Shown: positions 33,293-45,428 of the stretch, piece by piece
How positions within the stretch are numbered: position 1 is the stretch's first letter
Layout of the letters: each line of letters starts with the position of its first letter
Notes under the pieces: generated by a model
Seen by the model: the letters and a program-made list of their open reading frames with translations, nothing else
Told to the model about the DNA's origin: nothing
Databases searched by the model: none
Origin: Kondoa malvinella
Lineage: Eukaryota > Basidiomycota > Agaricostilbomycetes > Agaricostilbales > Kondoaceae
Direction of reading: 5' to 3'
NCBI GenBank assembly: GCA_039545315.1
Contig: BCIM01000008.1
Span: 821,286 to 885,285 of the forward strand
DNA: 64,000 nucleotides
Translations under genes and position numbers: made by a program

Positions 33293-33470
33293 TCAATGTA
33301 TGCCAATATGCTGCTCGCGCATGATGATGACAGATTTCGATTCCGCGTGACCGATAGCAAGGACAAGTGGCAAACAGTTCTGAACAGATATGAGAGAGAA
33401 ATGATCGGGGAAGACAAGCGATCGGCTTGGCCATGTCATGGTCTCTGAGGTCATCAGCATTCTATTGCAT

Positions 33471-35696
33471 CTATCTCCCTTCCCTGTGGTCGAGGGATCA
33501 GCGTGGTACCGGATTGCATCGATGAGACAAACCTCTTTCTCGGTGTCGAACGAAGCACATGATCCACTCTCAATATGCTCTCACTCGCTTCTGAAGCAGA
33601 CAGAAGGACTTGCTTCTTGAGCTTGAACGATTCCGTCACGCCTAATTCGGTCATTGAGGCGATGGTACCATTAAAGAGGTCTGTCCGCAACGTGAGCCAT
33701 GTTGAACCATCTGAGATAAGATGACACACCCAGACCGGCATCTTTCTGTCCCTCGTAATGCGCCGCTCTAAGTCTTGCGACCAGATCCGAAGAATCGAGA
33801 CCAGCGTTGTCCGCCAATATCGTCGGCATCTGTCGAAAATGCAACCTCATAAGCTCTATTGCGAGCTGAAGCTGTCGAACCACCGACCTGTCTAAGTGCT
33901 TTCGCAAAAGCTTCAGCGGCCAGCGCCTTCTTGCCTTGCGTCAGTTTTGCTGCATCATCCGCCGCGTTTGCCATGATCATCTCAGCACATCCACCTCCGA
34001 GCGAGATTCTCGTCTCCTTGACTGTTTGCGAGAGGACGGCTAGAGCATCATGTAGCGATCGTTCAGCTTCGTCTACCATCTGTGTTGTCGCTCCGCGAAT
34101 AATGACGGTGCATGCTTGACCTGCCGCTACACCAGAGAATTTGATCATCTACGATTGAAATTAGCTAAAGATTCTCTGAGAGCAGAGGAGAGCTTACTCG
34201 GTCATCGCCGATCATGATCTCCTCAATCCTTGCACATTGACCAAGCTTGACGAGATCCGGTCTATCGAAAGTTGAAGCGATCTCACCACCGGTAACAAGC
34301 GCGAGCCGTTCAACACCCTCGAAATCGGCGTGCTCAATGCACATGATGCCTTCTGCGGCAAAGAGTGATTCGGGGTAGTTGTAGACAAGCTGTCGGTTGA
34401 CGAAACAGGTGATGCCATGCGCTTTGATCTTGGCTACTTTGGCTTTCATCTTTTCCTGTACGGATCAAGAATACAATTAGTCGGCATACGACAGGTGAGC
34501 ACAGGGACGACCACACCTTTTCTGCCCGCTCGAGCTCTGCTAACTTGCCGGTGCCATCGACCTTGACTCGCGCACCAAAGATCTTTATTTTGTCCGTGTC
34601 CATTGCTGTCAGCCATGCAAGACGCTTATCAAGGCAAGCTCGATACAGCAAAATCGTTCCACTGACAAGTATTAGCAATGAGAATCTTTGCATTCTCTTG
34701 AAATTTCGGGCAATTAGTGCTGATCTTCTTTTCCAAAATGAAGCCTTCATCCAAATAAGAATCCGTCAATTTCCCTCCTGGTTTCTTGATGATTTGAATA
34801 TGTTCCAGATCAGTCGAACCTTTCAGCCTGAGCACAGCGTTGACTGCCAAATTTGCGAAATAGTCTTTATCGGCTGAAAGGACTTTGGAAGAAAGTGTAG
34901 TGCGAGCTATGTTGAGTAGGTCAGCTTTGAACTTAACTGGGTCGGATGAGTTGTCTAGTGCTGAGGCGGAGAGGGCGTCTAGGGCTGCTTTGGAAGCGAG
35001 ACGGTAGCCTTCTATGATGGTTTGCGGATGTAGTTTTTGGTCGATTAGCTTTTCTGCTTCTCTTAACAGCTCAGATGCCAATACGCAGCTGTATTACTGT
35101 ATTAAGTATGGCCTGTGTGAAGTGTAGGTAGGCTTACACTGAGGTAGTACCGTCTCCCACTTCATCATCTTGTACTTTGGAAATGTTGACGAGGATCTTT
35201 GCTGCTGGGTTATCTAATGCTATCGACTTGAGAATAGTCGCCCCGTCGTTCGTCACGATAATGTCTCCTGTAGATTGCCTGTGCACAGCAAGCTGGACCA
35301 TCAGCATATGCCGAACACTCGAGTCTGCCAACGCACGAGTGCAAGATCTTGTTCATGCCTAAGCCGCAGCTATTTCAGCCTTGCGCACAGAGCGATACGT
35401 GAACCTGCAACTCACCTTTTGGCCCAAGCGTAGATTTCACCAAATCTCCAATTGCCATTGCGCCTACGAAAGACGAGAGTCGAGCATTCTCTGCTCGTTC
35501 TGATGTCGCTTCTTGGCTGAAAATGGGATACGACTGTACACGAACGACACGGGTCAGCACTGCGTCTGTCGCAAGTCCCAAGTTTGCAATTTGCAAGACC
35601 GTGAAGTCACAGGCGCAGACGGAACAGCAGAGATTTGACAGAGAGGCACAAAGGAGAGTGCTAGAGAGGCTGTATATGGCTCAGACAGCTTACCAT
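33471..35696 (-). CDS. CCT2: CCT/TRiC chaperonin subunit beta
   Basis: One of eight subunits of the cytosolic group II chaperonin that folds actin and tubulin. Signature pieces in order: [71 protein letters not shown] (ATP site), [60 protein letters not shown] and a C-terminal [18 protein letters not shown]. The first coding exon is only the ATG (35696-35694), followed by a 160-nt intron (35693-35534). Exon 2 is 35533-35416 and exon 3 is just 22 nt (35358-35337). A last intron (about 33534-33485) gives the end PRKREGR with stop at 33473-33471; without it the frame would run on to about 33454. Divergent from cyclin C, 241 bp apart. Confidence 0.95.
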
Positions 35697-35937
35697 AATG
35701 TGTGTGATTCGTCGCCTTGGTCTGACCAGCTTTGTAGATTTTTGTCACTTGTCACTTTCAGCTGTCATGTGTCATGCTGCACGCGCTGCTGAGGTCCTGA
35801 CTTGCACAGGAGGATGTAGAGCACGATAGAATACCCAAAAGTCCTCCCAATCTTCGCGTTTCTCTGCATCTCCATCAGCTCGCTTCAGCAGGTGTCATCG
35901 AAGCGCTACCCTCTCCTGTACTCACCTGCAGCAGCTG

Positions 35938-37352
35938 ATGGCGGCCAATTACTGGACATCATCGCACGGTCTGAATTGGATCTATAGCGAAGCAGCTGTA
36001 CAGAAAGCCAGAGCCGAAGATCTCAAATATGCAACAAAGCAAGAACTAGGTCTCATCCTCGTCTGGTCTGCTAATGGTAAGTCCTCTCCATAAGGGCTCG
36101 TGCCTAGCTGATGTTTCGCAGCGATACACAAGATATCAAAGAAGTTGTCACTCAGGCAACAAGTCGGTGCGACTGCTGTAGTCTTCTTTCGTCGCTTTTA
36201 TATGAAGAACTCTTACGCTGGTCCGTTGGAGTAGAAGTCTGCTGATTTGCTACATCAGCTAACGATATCTTCTGGGACAGAGACCGATCCTTGCTTGGTC
36301 GCTGCTGCCTGTCTATACGTAGCTGGAAAGGCAGAAGAAATGCCTGTGCACATCAAGAGCGTTGTGGCCGAATCAAGGAGTGTCTTTACAGGTAGCTCAT
36401 TAGACTTCGGCGCCGTATATCGACTGATCAGGTCCATCTGATAGATCAAGGAGCGTCATACTTTAGCGCTGACAATCACAAGCTAGCCGAGATGGAATTC
36501 TGTCAGTCTTCTTGTTGTTAATCGAATGGGTCTGTACTCACCCGACCAGCAGACCTTTTAGAAGATCTCGAATTCCATCTGATCGTGCATCACCCTTACA
36601 AAGCCTTGGCCCAGATATGCGGAAAAGACAATGCTAAGCGTGATGGCACGCTGGACATCAAGAGTGATACTCTAGACATGGCTTGGTACGTCGGTCCATC
36701 CCGCTTTGAACAATGTCTCATTTCATGCAGGTACATTTTGAACGACACCTACCGCACAGAATTATGTCTGCTCTACCCACCTCACCTCATCGCCATTGCT
36801 GCCCTCTTTATCGCTTTCTCTCATTCACCACCACCTCCGCCAGGCACAATCGTAAACAAACCAGTAGCAACCCTTACCAAACCTCCTTCCCGACCTGTCA
36901 CACCCGAATCTCGTCCATCAACACCGCAACCTTCTCTACATCCTTCACTTCCACAAAAACCCATGACGATCATGCAACCCGTCCTCTCTCGCTCTGTGTC
37001 GCATTCTACTCCTTCATCTCTTCCTGCCGCTCCGACAGCACAAACAACGCAAGCAATAGGCAAAGTCGATCCGCTGACTTTCCTAAGTCGCTTAAACGTC
37101 TCCCTACCGCTAGTTTTACAGATAGTCCAACAAATCATCCCACTCTACACATTATGGAACGCGTATGAAACAGAAGGTCGACCTACAGTCCAAGGTGGGA
37201 CGCCAGGTCGATCACCTATGCCTGGAGGAGGAGTGAGCGCCGATGAAAAAGTGGTTAAATTGCTAGCGAGGATAAGGATGGAACGAATGAGTGATTTAGC
37301 TCATCCTGCCAGTGGAAGACCTAGTGCTGTGCCTGGTCATGTGAGGAAATGA
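35938..37352 (+). CDS. SSN8: Cyclin C (Mediator kinase-module cyclin)
   Basis: Partner of Cdk8/Ssn3 in the Mediator kinase module, a mostly repressive regulator of RNA polymerase II. Start MAANYWTSSHGLNWIYSE at 35938 matches the family N-terminus. Cyclin-box features: LSLRQQVGATAVVFFRRFYM, then ETDPCLVAAACLYVAGKAEE, HIKSVVAESRSVF, KLAEMEF, DLLEDLEFHLIVHHPYKAL and NDTYRTELCLLYPP. Introns split SYA/ETDPC (60 nt, branch GCTAACG), SVFT/DQGASYF, MEF/DLLED and MAW/YILND. After the second cyclin fold there is a fungal-type Pro/Ser/Thr insertion (PPPPPGTIVNKPVATLTKPP onward, about 100 residues) before the final helices SLPLVLQIVQQIIPLYTLW. Nuclear. Confidence 0.93.
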
Positions 37353-37428
37353 TGTGCATTTTTGTAGTTTACAAGTGTGTGTGATATTAGAATGTGATAT
37401 TTAGATTGTCCCGTGCTGTACTTTCATG

Positions 37429-38644
37429 CTACGCTTTGTAGGTCTCTTCGCGTGGGGTAGTCTTGATTTGCTTGTAGAGCGGTTTGATTGCCAGTATCGC
37501 CAACGCGAGAACGACTGGCACGTATTCGAGACAGGCAAAGTAGACTTCGTTTGAATAGGCCTCCCCAAATGTGCCTAAATGGAACTATCAGCTAGGTAAA
37601 CTCGGTCAGAAATTGACTGACCTTGTCCAGTTTCGGCTAGACGGTACACGAATCTCAATAAGAGTAGAATCGAGGCGACCGTCAGAGTGATAGGGTAGAA
37701 GCGAGATGCTGATTTGGGCCAGCGTTTGACTGCAACGGCGAGTAGAGCGAGGAAACACAGGAAGCTGAAGACCTGGCACAGGGGATTAGAGACGTCGGTG
37801 TGACAAAAGAGGCCGGTACATACCTGTGCCGCTAGACCCGCTAAGAGGATGTTGGTGGCATCTTCCGGCTGCAGACCGTCAGGATCTAAAGTCCCTTCTG
37901 CTCTATCACTGTTTGTAGTCCCAATGAGTGCGGCGCCGGCTACTTGCAGAATAGTGCAGACGACATCGATGGGTGCAAAGACTGCAGCAGGTCAGAGCGA
38001 GTATGAGAGATGGAAGAAGACTGACTGAGGATTACAAGACGCGGTTTGATGGGTAGGATAGTGTTCGAATCGTCACCGCTGGCAAGCTTTCTAGCGGCAT
38101 ACCAGAGTGAGAGATAGACTGCAGTCTGTGTTCCATCTTAGCCAGATACTTGTACATGGACGGAGAGGGAACTGACTGTCCACAGGACGGGTGCGACGAC
38201 GATCATAAAGTACTGCACGATGAAGGGAACCAGTCGAAATGGGTTGTCGCTTGATTGTATCCGCTGGAATTTGTCGTGAGCAACAAGAGCGATATCCTGA
38301 CTAGGACACTCACGAAAGCGTAACCGACCACTTCCATAGCACAGCCAAAGGCGAGCAGGAACTGATACAATCTTGTGCCTTTCCCTCGAACGCAGTAGAA
38401 GAAGTGTATAAGCGCCAATAGACCAAAGGTAGTCGCTCCAACAATGCCCAAGGCCAAAGATGGAATGTAATTGTAGCTGGAGGCTTTCAGCTGGACGCTG
38501 TGCACGCTGTTTACGGCGCTTACATGACGATTGATGCCTGATATTTGCATTAGCCATTGTCTCCGTCAACGAGAGCATGTTACTCACCTCTCCATCTGGT
38601 GGATTTGTCTGCACTGGCCCTTTGTAGCCTGGTATTCTGCTCAT
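37429..38644 (-). CDS. RTA1-like seven-transmembrane protein
   Basis: A fungal-specific membrane family (RTA1/RSB1, lipid-translocating exporter-like), linked to sphingoid-base export and drug or lipid stress. Start MSRIPGYKGPVQTNPPDGE at 38644; an in-frame ATG at 38683 is an alternative. Hydrophobic helices include YIPSLALGIVGATTFGLL, GTRLYQFLLAFGCAMEVVGY, VPFIVQYFMIVVAPVLW, then RLVILSFFAPIDVVCTILQV, AAQVFSFLCFLALLAV and VYFACLEYVPVVLALAILAI, ending in a charged tail with stop at 37431-37429. Family motif positions such as the Glu in AMEVVGY and the AP...D of FFAPIDVV are present. Several introns of 47-55 nt; the first one (donor 38586, acceptor about 38485) is approximate. Confidence 0.82.
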
Positions 38645-39054
38645 GTTGATGCGCGGTTCGAAAAAGGGAGATGGGCTTGGCAACCGATCGAGTGGAGAGT
38701 AGTTCCACCGGATGGTCTTAGACAGCCAATGAAAGGGTCAAAGTGTCTCGGGATGTCTCAACACATCCCGGACTTTCCTTTCGACAAGCAGAGCCTTCTC
38801 TACACACTCCAATACCAAGAATCTTGCAACACTGTCAATCACAGTAATACACTGACTCGCTGACAGCTGCTCATCGCTCGAATAGAGTCTCGCCTTCTCG
38901 AATCCAGCTTTGCCCAAATGCGGACTTGAGCCATTTCTTGCAAAGTCATTTTGCCTTTTACGGTCTAGATGCTATAGCAATCCTCTCTATACTCTCTCTT
39001 TCGATCAGTGTCTTCCATCTCTTGTCTCATCCTTAAGTCACTCTTTTTAAAATC
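38645..39054. other. Divergent promoter with pyrimidine-rich leader
   Basis: 410 bp between divergent starts. A C/T-rich tract at about 38983-39035 precedes the glycosyltransferase ATG. No gene or repeat seen. Confidence 0.4.
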
Positions 39055-42000
39055 ATGTCTGCTGCATACGAGCGCGACATCACAGCGCATTCCATGCTGT
39101 TCTCTGCCAGCGGCATCTCTCAAGACGGTCAACACTATGATAACCAATCGCGCACTTCAGAAGCCTTTGTTCTCAAGCCTTTTCAATTCGTACAACCTGA
39201 AGTTCCATCTCGAAACTCTTCAGATTCCGGTAGCCCAGATATTCACTTCAGGCCAAAGCTGGAGAGCAAGAATTCAGACTCGTCTGATGGGTCTAGCTCG
39301 TCCGAAAAGCGCAAATCTCGTGTGCCTGTACCAGATTACATTCCGGTCAGTAACAGTGAGCTTTGTTTTCATCGTCCGCTGACGTTTATTTCAGCGCAAG
39401 CAATCTTTGGTTCGCCCAGAAGACTACTTGCCTCGCTACGAAAGTGCGACATCAAAGACAACCTTCAACAGCTATGGCGTCGCTCCCGTAAATTGCAATT
39501 TCTTGTGTTATTTCAACCTGCTGACATTTCACAAGGGCTGGTCCGGGATGTCCCAATCATTAGATCAAGACCTCGCATCACCAGAGAACTCACCACGCTC
39601 ATCTCGTTTTGGCGACGCTGCAGAGCCATCCCTCTTCAATTCCTCTTACATTGATCCAGCTTCGCACCGCCTAAGCTACGATACCCTTGACAGCCAACAG
39701 CGTACTCTAGGCGGTAAGAAGCTCGTCAAAGCCGCAGACTGGAAAAAGAAGCTCAAGCTTAACAGCCATCGCTCAACACAATCTATGCCTAGCCCAAACA
39801 TACACACGGTCTCTTTCAACAGCGAAAAAGACTTTGATGAGAAATCAACCTCTGATATCTATCTCGGTGCTATGCCTACTCCCCTTGTTGTACCATTCAA
39901 TCAACCAAGATCCAAAGGCGCAAAAGCTCAAATTGGCAAATTTGGTCCTATCACTGCTGTGCTGGCCACTATTGGATCAGCTGTCTACTTTGCTCTGCGC
40001 TTCTACTTCCTCTACAAGGCAGAGAAAGACCTCGACAGTCATTTCGTCGCCGGTTGGCTTTTCTTGGGTGTTGAGTTCATGTATGGAACAAGAACAGGTA
40101 CGCCATTGAAATCGACAGCATGATCTATGCTGAACGCGTTGTCTAGTCATGCCTATTCTTATGGACGCTTTCCGTCATCGCCTGGCTTCAACTAAGCTAT
40201 ACAGAGTCAAGGGAGACGCTTTCATGCCTACCATTGATGTCTTGATTCTCGCTACTGGGCAACATGAGCAAATAGTCAGTCATCTGTTCAGCCGTAAACC
40301 TTCCCGTCTGACATTTGACATTTGGATAGGTCATGGACTGCGCAATGGCTGCTTCCCGTCTAGACTGGCCTTTGGACCGTATTCGCGTGCTGGTCATCGA
40401 CGACACAGCTTCATCCGAGTTGCAGCGAAGAATTGAATCATACGCTACCAACCGCGCTTTGCATCTCACTTACCATCGTCGAGCAAAGGGAAACCGCAAG
40501 ACCGATTATGTCAATCACAAAGCTTCTTTGATCAACTTTGGTCTTACCGAGACCCGTATGCAAGGTCGTCTAGCTGGTGAATATACGTTGGTCCTGGAAG
40601 CCGAGGTCAGCGTCCATGCGCGCTGGAATGCGTTGCAGAGCTGATTGTTTTGGAACAGACCCTTCCAGAAACAGGCATCCTCCGTGCTCTACTTCCTTAC
40701 ATGTTGCAAAACTCGAAACTCGGTCTGGTTCGCTCCAAGCAAGGCTTCTACAATATTCCCAAACCTAGCGGACACAGCTTTGCGACTTTCATCAATAGCA
40801 TGGAACCGGTTGAAGACGCTCGATCTGGTTTCCTCATGCGTCGAGCTGGTCTCGACGATATTGGAGGATTTCCTACTGGAGCTTCGGTCGAAGATGGACA
40901 GATCACTGCTTTGCTGCAAGGCAAAGGCTACGAGACGCACTTTGTGGACGAAGCGCTGACATATGGTCTCATCCCGGATTCCTTTTCTGTACATCTCAAG
41001 CAACGCTTGTCGAGAAGTGAGCGCTCTCCTGTGGTTTACTGAGTGACAGCTAAAATAGATCAAAGCTCTTGGCCCGATTCGGACTGCTCGTCGGCTCAAT
41101 GGCTTCCTTCGAGGATCTCGTATCAAGTACATGGTAAGCTTGTCGCGCATTCTTTCGCCGTATTGTGCTCATTACCTCTACTCAGTCATTCTGGCAACGG
41201 GGCTGCGCCATTTATGATGCGATAGACCCTCTACTCAGCTTCGACTTATTCTCTGGCATGATCACCTTCCCGATTGCGTTAGCTTGGGGCGGAGTGAGTC
41301 CATTCTGCTGAGTGAATGATTGCATCTGATGCCACCTATTCCGTCAGTTCCTTGTCCCAGTGATGAACATCCCTCAACTACATATACTCATTCGCGCTCT
41401 CTGGGTCTCAACAATGTTGGAACGCCTTCATGAGCTCGTCTTCTGCTACCCGACCGGCAACTTTACAGTCCGCCAACTCATTCAGCAAGGGACTTTCCTC
41501 GCTCCATACCAAATGTTCAGCATCATTGGCGCCGTCCTCCCGTTCAAGCGCGTTAGTAGTCCGGGCTGGGTAGCCGAATCGTCACCCAAAGAACGCGATG
41601 GACGAGCAAGAAAAGGCTTCTTCAGCCGCCTGAGCGCAATCATGATCAGCTTCGGCTCTCTGCTCCACATCGCCGTCATCCTGGCTATTCTTGTGGCTGT
41701 CGCAGTGTCAGCATCTGCGACTATAAAGCCACTTGTGGTCAATTCAAGGACAGCTCGACAAGTTTGCTGTAGGTCTTGTCGCTTTTGGACTCTGTCTCAT
41801 GGCTGATATCCTCGCAGTGATGCTCTTGTTGACCGTTGGCTGGCCCTCGCTGCACTGGATTGATATCATTATTGCGTGCTGGACACCTATGTAGGTTCAA
41901 GTGTTCCCTGCATTTGATGATGTGCTGATTTGGTATTGCAGCGCATACGTTCTATTCCCGCCTACTGTCCCCGCTCGCGACTATCTGCTCAACAGAGAGC

Positions 42001-42152
42001 CAATTACTGGTGTCGCTCGCCCAGCAGACGAGTGGAAGAACAGCTCGCCTTACAAGAAGACGCATGCCAGCGGACTCGTCACAAGTCTGCTGACGACCAG
42101 CTACATTACCGCCCTCTTCGTCCTCACCTTCACTGGCACTCTTGATTTGTAG
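39055..42152 (+). CDS. Family-2 membrane glycosyltransferase with altered motifs
   Basis: Ten exons (39055-39345, 39395-40097, 40147-40274, 40330-40605, 40659-41016, 41066-41133, 41186-41293, 41348-41768, 41818-41890, 41942-42152), 2637 nt, 878 aa. About 280 Ser-rich residues lead into two membrane helices (AVLATIGSAVYFALRFYFLY, FVAGWLFLGVEFMYG). A cytosolic GT2 domain follows (DVLILATGQHEQI, RIRVLVIDDTASSELQRR, FYNIPKPSGHSFATF, GFPTGASVEDGQ). At least four C-terminal helices follow (LFSGMITFPIALAWGG, LHIAVILAILVAVAVSA). The layout is that of processive polysaccharide synthases related to cellulose, mannan or chitin synthases; the sugar is unknown. Odd points: the metal-binding D-x-D position reads VLEAETLPE, and the Q-x-x-R-W position reads QRLSRT, although the EDG general-base motif is kept. 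Confidence 0.85.
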
Positions 42153-42259
42153 CGATCCATGTAGCATAGTACCTGGTGTATAATATGATTCGGTGGTGCA
42201 TATCGATTTCAGAGCATTTCCATTGGTTGCTCTGTTGGCCTTTGACAGCGACTTGCGAC

Positions 42260-43977
42260 ATGAGCCAACTGGATCAGCGAGAGTTCGACGTCATCATACG
42301 TGGTACTGGCCTTGCGCAGTGTATTTTAGCAGCGTACGGCATCCCTGTCGGTCAATACCACCTTTCTCTCAAAATGCTGTCATCAGAGCCCTCGCCCGTG
42401 CTGGCAAGCAAGTCTTGCATGTAGATCAGAACTCGTACTATGGAGCACAAGAGGCCAGCTTTGCCTTGGACGAGCTCGTTACTTGGGCCAAAGCACAGCA
42501 GCAAAATGCATCGTCTGCCTACTCAAACATCGAATATGACTTTGGCATGCCACCCTCTAGTTCAGCGGAGTGTCCACCAGAGCTTTTGAAGCGATCGAGG
42601 AGATATGCGCTATCGCTGCAACCTGTGCTTGTTTCTGCGAATGGCCCTTTCATTGATGCGCTAGTGTCGAGCGGTGTAGCCTCGTATACAAGCTTTCGAT
42701 TGCTCGAAACTACAAACATCTACCAGAAAGATAGCCAAGAGCCTTTCAAGCGCGTTCCTTCATCGAAAGAAGATGTTTTCAAGTCAGAGGAGCTGAATCT
42801 GGTCAACAAGCGACGCTTAATGAAGTTTCTGACTTTTGCTGCTGGGGACTTCGAAAGCTCTGATCATCTCAAGAGTATGCTTGTCTGCATGAGACTGTTA
42901 AAGAGAATCTTATGTTCTGCTAGATTCACCTAAAATTGGCGAATTACTGCGAAAACACTTCGGTCTAACTGATCCTTTGCTCAACGTCGTGCTCTTTGCC
43001 GTCTGCTACTGCCAGTCAGAAAATGGTATGCTATGTGTCAATGAGAATCAAACATACCTTGCTGACATGGACTTGCGCACAGATGACGCGCTGGAAACGT
43101 TGTGCAATCTGCGCAAATACCTGCGTTCTATGGGCAGATATGGAAGCTCCTCTTTCCTAGTTGGGCAGTATGGCGGGATTGGCGAGATTTCGCAAGGCTT
43201 TGCCAGGTCAGTAGACTTGCTACCGACAAGTAAATGTGCTAACATCTTGCCGCCAGAGTTTGTGCTGTTCATGGAGGGGTGTACATGTTGGAACAAGCTG
43301 CATCGCTTACTCAAGGGTCCACCAACGAAGAGTATCCTCACACCATAGACTTGATCGATCAAGGACTGGTGACGTCCAAAGCTATCTTCGGCTTCGAAGA
43401 GCCAGCATCAGCATCCTCCGTTCAATGCTCTAAAGCGGTCATCATACTCAACAAAGCTCTTAATCTCCCTTCTTCAGCAAAAGTTAGCTTGCGGCATTCA
43501 GACGTCCAATGGTCGGAAGCCGGCGACGAGCCATTGCAGCCTGCAGAAACGGCTTGCATTGTGTTTCCGCCCGGGTCCATGGACAACGAGCGCCCGGTGA
43601 CAGCGCTGATGCACGGAGAAGGTACCATGTCGTGCCCAACTGGACAATGTCGGTCGTTCGCCTTTCAGTGTCACTGTTGTCCTCATTGTTCTTCAGATGC
43701 ACTATATCTCTCTTGTGAAAGCTCAAGGTCATCGCGACAGCTTCTAGAACCCTTCTTACATACTCTTCTAGCCAAGCTCTGTCCTACATCGCAAGGCGAA
43801 CCATCACCGGTCGAATTCTCACTCTTCTACAACGAGCGGCTATCAGATGCTGCCGACGTTTCTGTCACAGAGTACTGTGATCGGGCATTACGACAAGCCG
43901 AAACCCGGTTCCAAGCCGTTTCTGGCACGGAATCCTCAAACTTGTTTCAGACAAGTGAAGTTGAGGAGGAACCGTAA
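42260..43977 (+). CDS. MRS6: Rab escort protein (Rab GGTase component A)
   Basis: Presents newly made Rab GTPases to geranylgeranyltransferase II and delivers them to membranes. Six exons, 42260-42333, 42387-42874, 42924-43025, 43083-43206, 43257-43648 and 43697-43977, total 1461 nt, 486 aa. GDI/REP superfamily motifs: FDVIIRGTGLAQCILAA, ALARAGKQVLHVDQNSYYG, SLQPVLVSANGPFIDALV, RKYLRSMGRYGSSSFLVGQY, GEISQGFAR, CAVHGGVYML and CPTGQYALYLS. The dinucleotide-like loop has Arg-Gly-Thr-Gly where many members have Leu-Gly-Thr-Gly. Intron 43649-43696 is important: reading through it gives a false Cys-rich peptide. The stop is 31 bp from the stop of the convergent HAP5 gene. Confidence 0.92.
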
Positions 43978-44008
43978 TTATCAGTGCTTTCTGTCTATGC
44001 AATACGCT

Positions 44009-44950
44009 CTACACCCTCAAATTCATGGACCAGTCTTCATCTTCTCCGAGCTGTCAATATGCGCATCAGCTGCTTTTCAAAACACCCAGAACAGGGGTAC
44101 CTGTTGCTGCTCCAAAGTCGTCGACGTAGAAAGCCCGGAGAACATGTTGAAGTCAAAATTTGGAGGAAAGGCAGCAGGAGAAAGAAGATCGGATTGCGAC
44201 CTTGACATGTCCGGTGCAGGATCTTCCGATAAATCTGTACTTCGCGCCCTCTTCTTCCCTCTACGAGGTTTCTGGGTCCGAGGCGGAATAGCTGTGCTTG
44301 GGGATGCTTTGGTATCGGCATCGCGGGATTCGAAAAAGTCGACCAGGAAGTCGTAAGAATCGCATCCTGCAACCGCTGTCCCAACATCTGCTTTGCCGAC
44401 AGTCTTTCTATTTCCACCTTCCGCAGCAAGCCAAGCCCGTCCAGCAAGTTCTGCAATGAATACTGTTGCGCAAGAGTCAGCGGGCGGAGGAAAGCGGAAA
44501 GAGGGATGACTTGCGTTCGCAGGCTTTGGATAAGAGGATGGGGACTTCAGCGGCGATCATCTGGAGGTGTATGCGTGAGCAAGTGGACAGAGCAAGACCA
44601 AGAGAACGGACCTTTACATCGGGATCAGCTTTCATCACTTTCTTGATTCGAGCGAGAGGGAGGGCATGTTTCTTGAAGGAGACGTCAGAGTTTTCGGCGA
44701 TATCCTGCGGAGGGTCAAACAGGAGAATTGTGACGGGATGAGAGCACAAACATAATGATGCTTCCAAAATGCCGTCTTGAATACTTCGACGTCCTCTCCT
44801 CTGCCTATCGCATAGTGCGGTGCCCCTGTTGATGGCTCAGAAGTCTTGCGAGCCTGAGCGACCGCGTTGAATCATGATAAAGACAGAAAGCCCTTTATTT
44901 TCCCGACTTACTTTCTTTCGACTTGGGCCTTCTTCGTGGTCGTGTGACAT
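44009..44950 (-). CDS. HAP5: CCAAT-binding factor subunit Hap5 / NF-YC-like
   Basis: Histone-fold subunit of the CCAAT-binding complex, in fungi a regulator of respiratory, iron and redox genes. Six exons on the minus strand (44950-44912, 44853-44752, 44704-44612, 44560-44515, 44462-44101, 44050-44009), 684 nt, 227 aa. Histone-fold signature: FKKHALPLARIKKVMKADPD, then VKMIAAEVPILLSKACELF, IAELAGRAWLAAEGGNRKT, VGKADVGTAVA and SYDFLVDFF. The preceding VFKTAFWKHHYDIAE matches the Hap4/Hap2-side helix of NF-YC proteins. The C-terminus is basic then Ser/Pro-rich. Intron 44514-44463 is GC-AG (GCAAGT donor). Dpb3/Pole4 is the main alternative; the YDFL ending favours NF-YC. Confidence 0.85.
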
Positions 44951-45428
44951 GCTGCTACGCTCTAGGATTAGAATGCGCCAGGTCTCGAGCTTTCAGGTAG
45001 GTTGGCGGGTGAGAATAAGGTTGTTTCGCTCGTTAGACATCAGATTGTGCGGCTTTCACTTATCAGTGTTTCCCGAGGATGTCTTTACAGCATCCCGTCT
45101 TCCGCAGACGAGTCAGATGTTCCGCTGACCTGTTCAGACAAGCACAGACAGGCACAGACAAGCAACGCGATCTGTGTCAGTCTGCGCATCGAATCTGTAA
45201 ACTGTAGAACATGCTATAGTCGCGAAAATTCAAAGTAGTGACTCGAAGCAAGGCATCGATAGCTGTAATTGTAGTGCAGTCATACAGCACGAGGATCAGC
45301 TGTCCCGCAGCACCCTGTTCTTGAGCAATACCCAATTACCCATCGCTCAACCCAGTTCTGTAGCTACATCAGCACTTATTGGAACAGCAAATGTATGGAC
45401 TGACCATCCCAAGACCAGCCTGATGCCC
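44951..45428. other. Intergenic region
   Basis: 478 bp between the HAP5 start and the 3' end of the AA9 gene, both on the minus strand, so it holds the HAP5 promoter. Two overlapping plus-strand frames have no support. A direct repeat of an ACAGACA-like unit occurs near 45135-45160. Confidence 0.35.

Noticed and set aside
43643..43735. Cys-rich zinc-finger-like peptide in the Rab escort protein
   Set aside because: It arises only by reading through intron 43649-43696; splicing restores the conserved CPTGQYALYLS motif.
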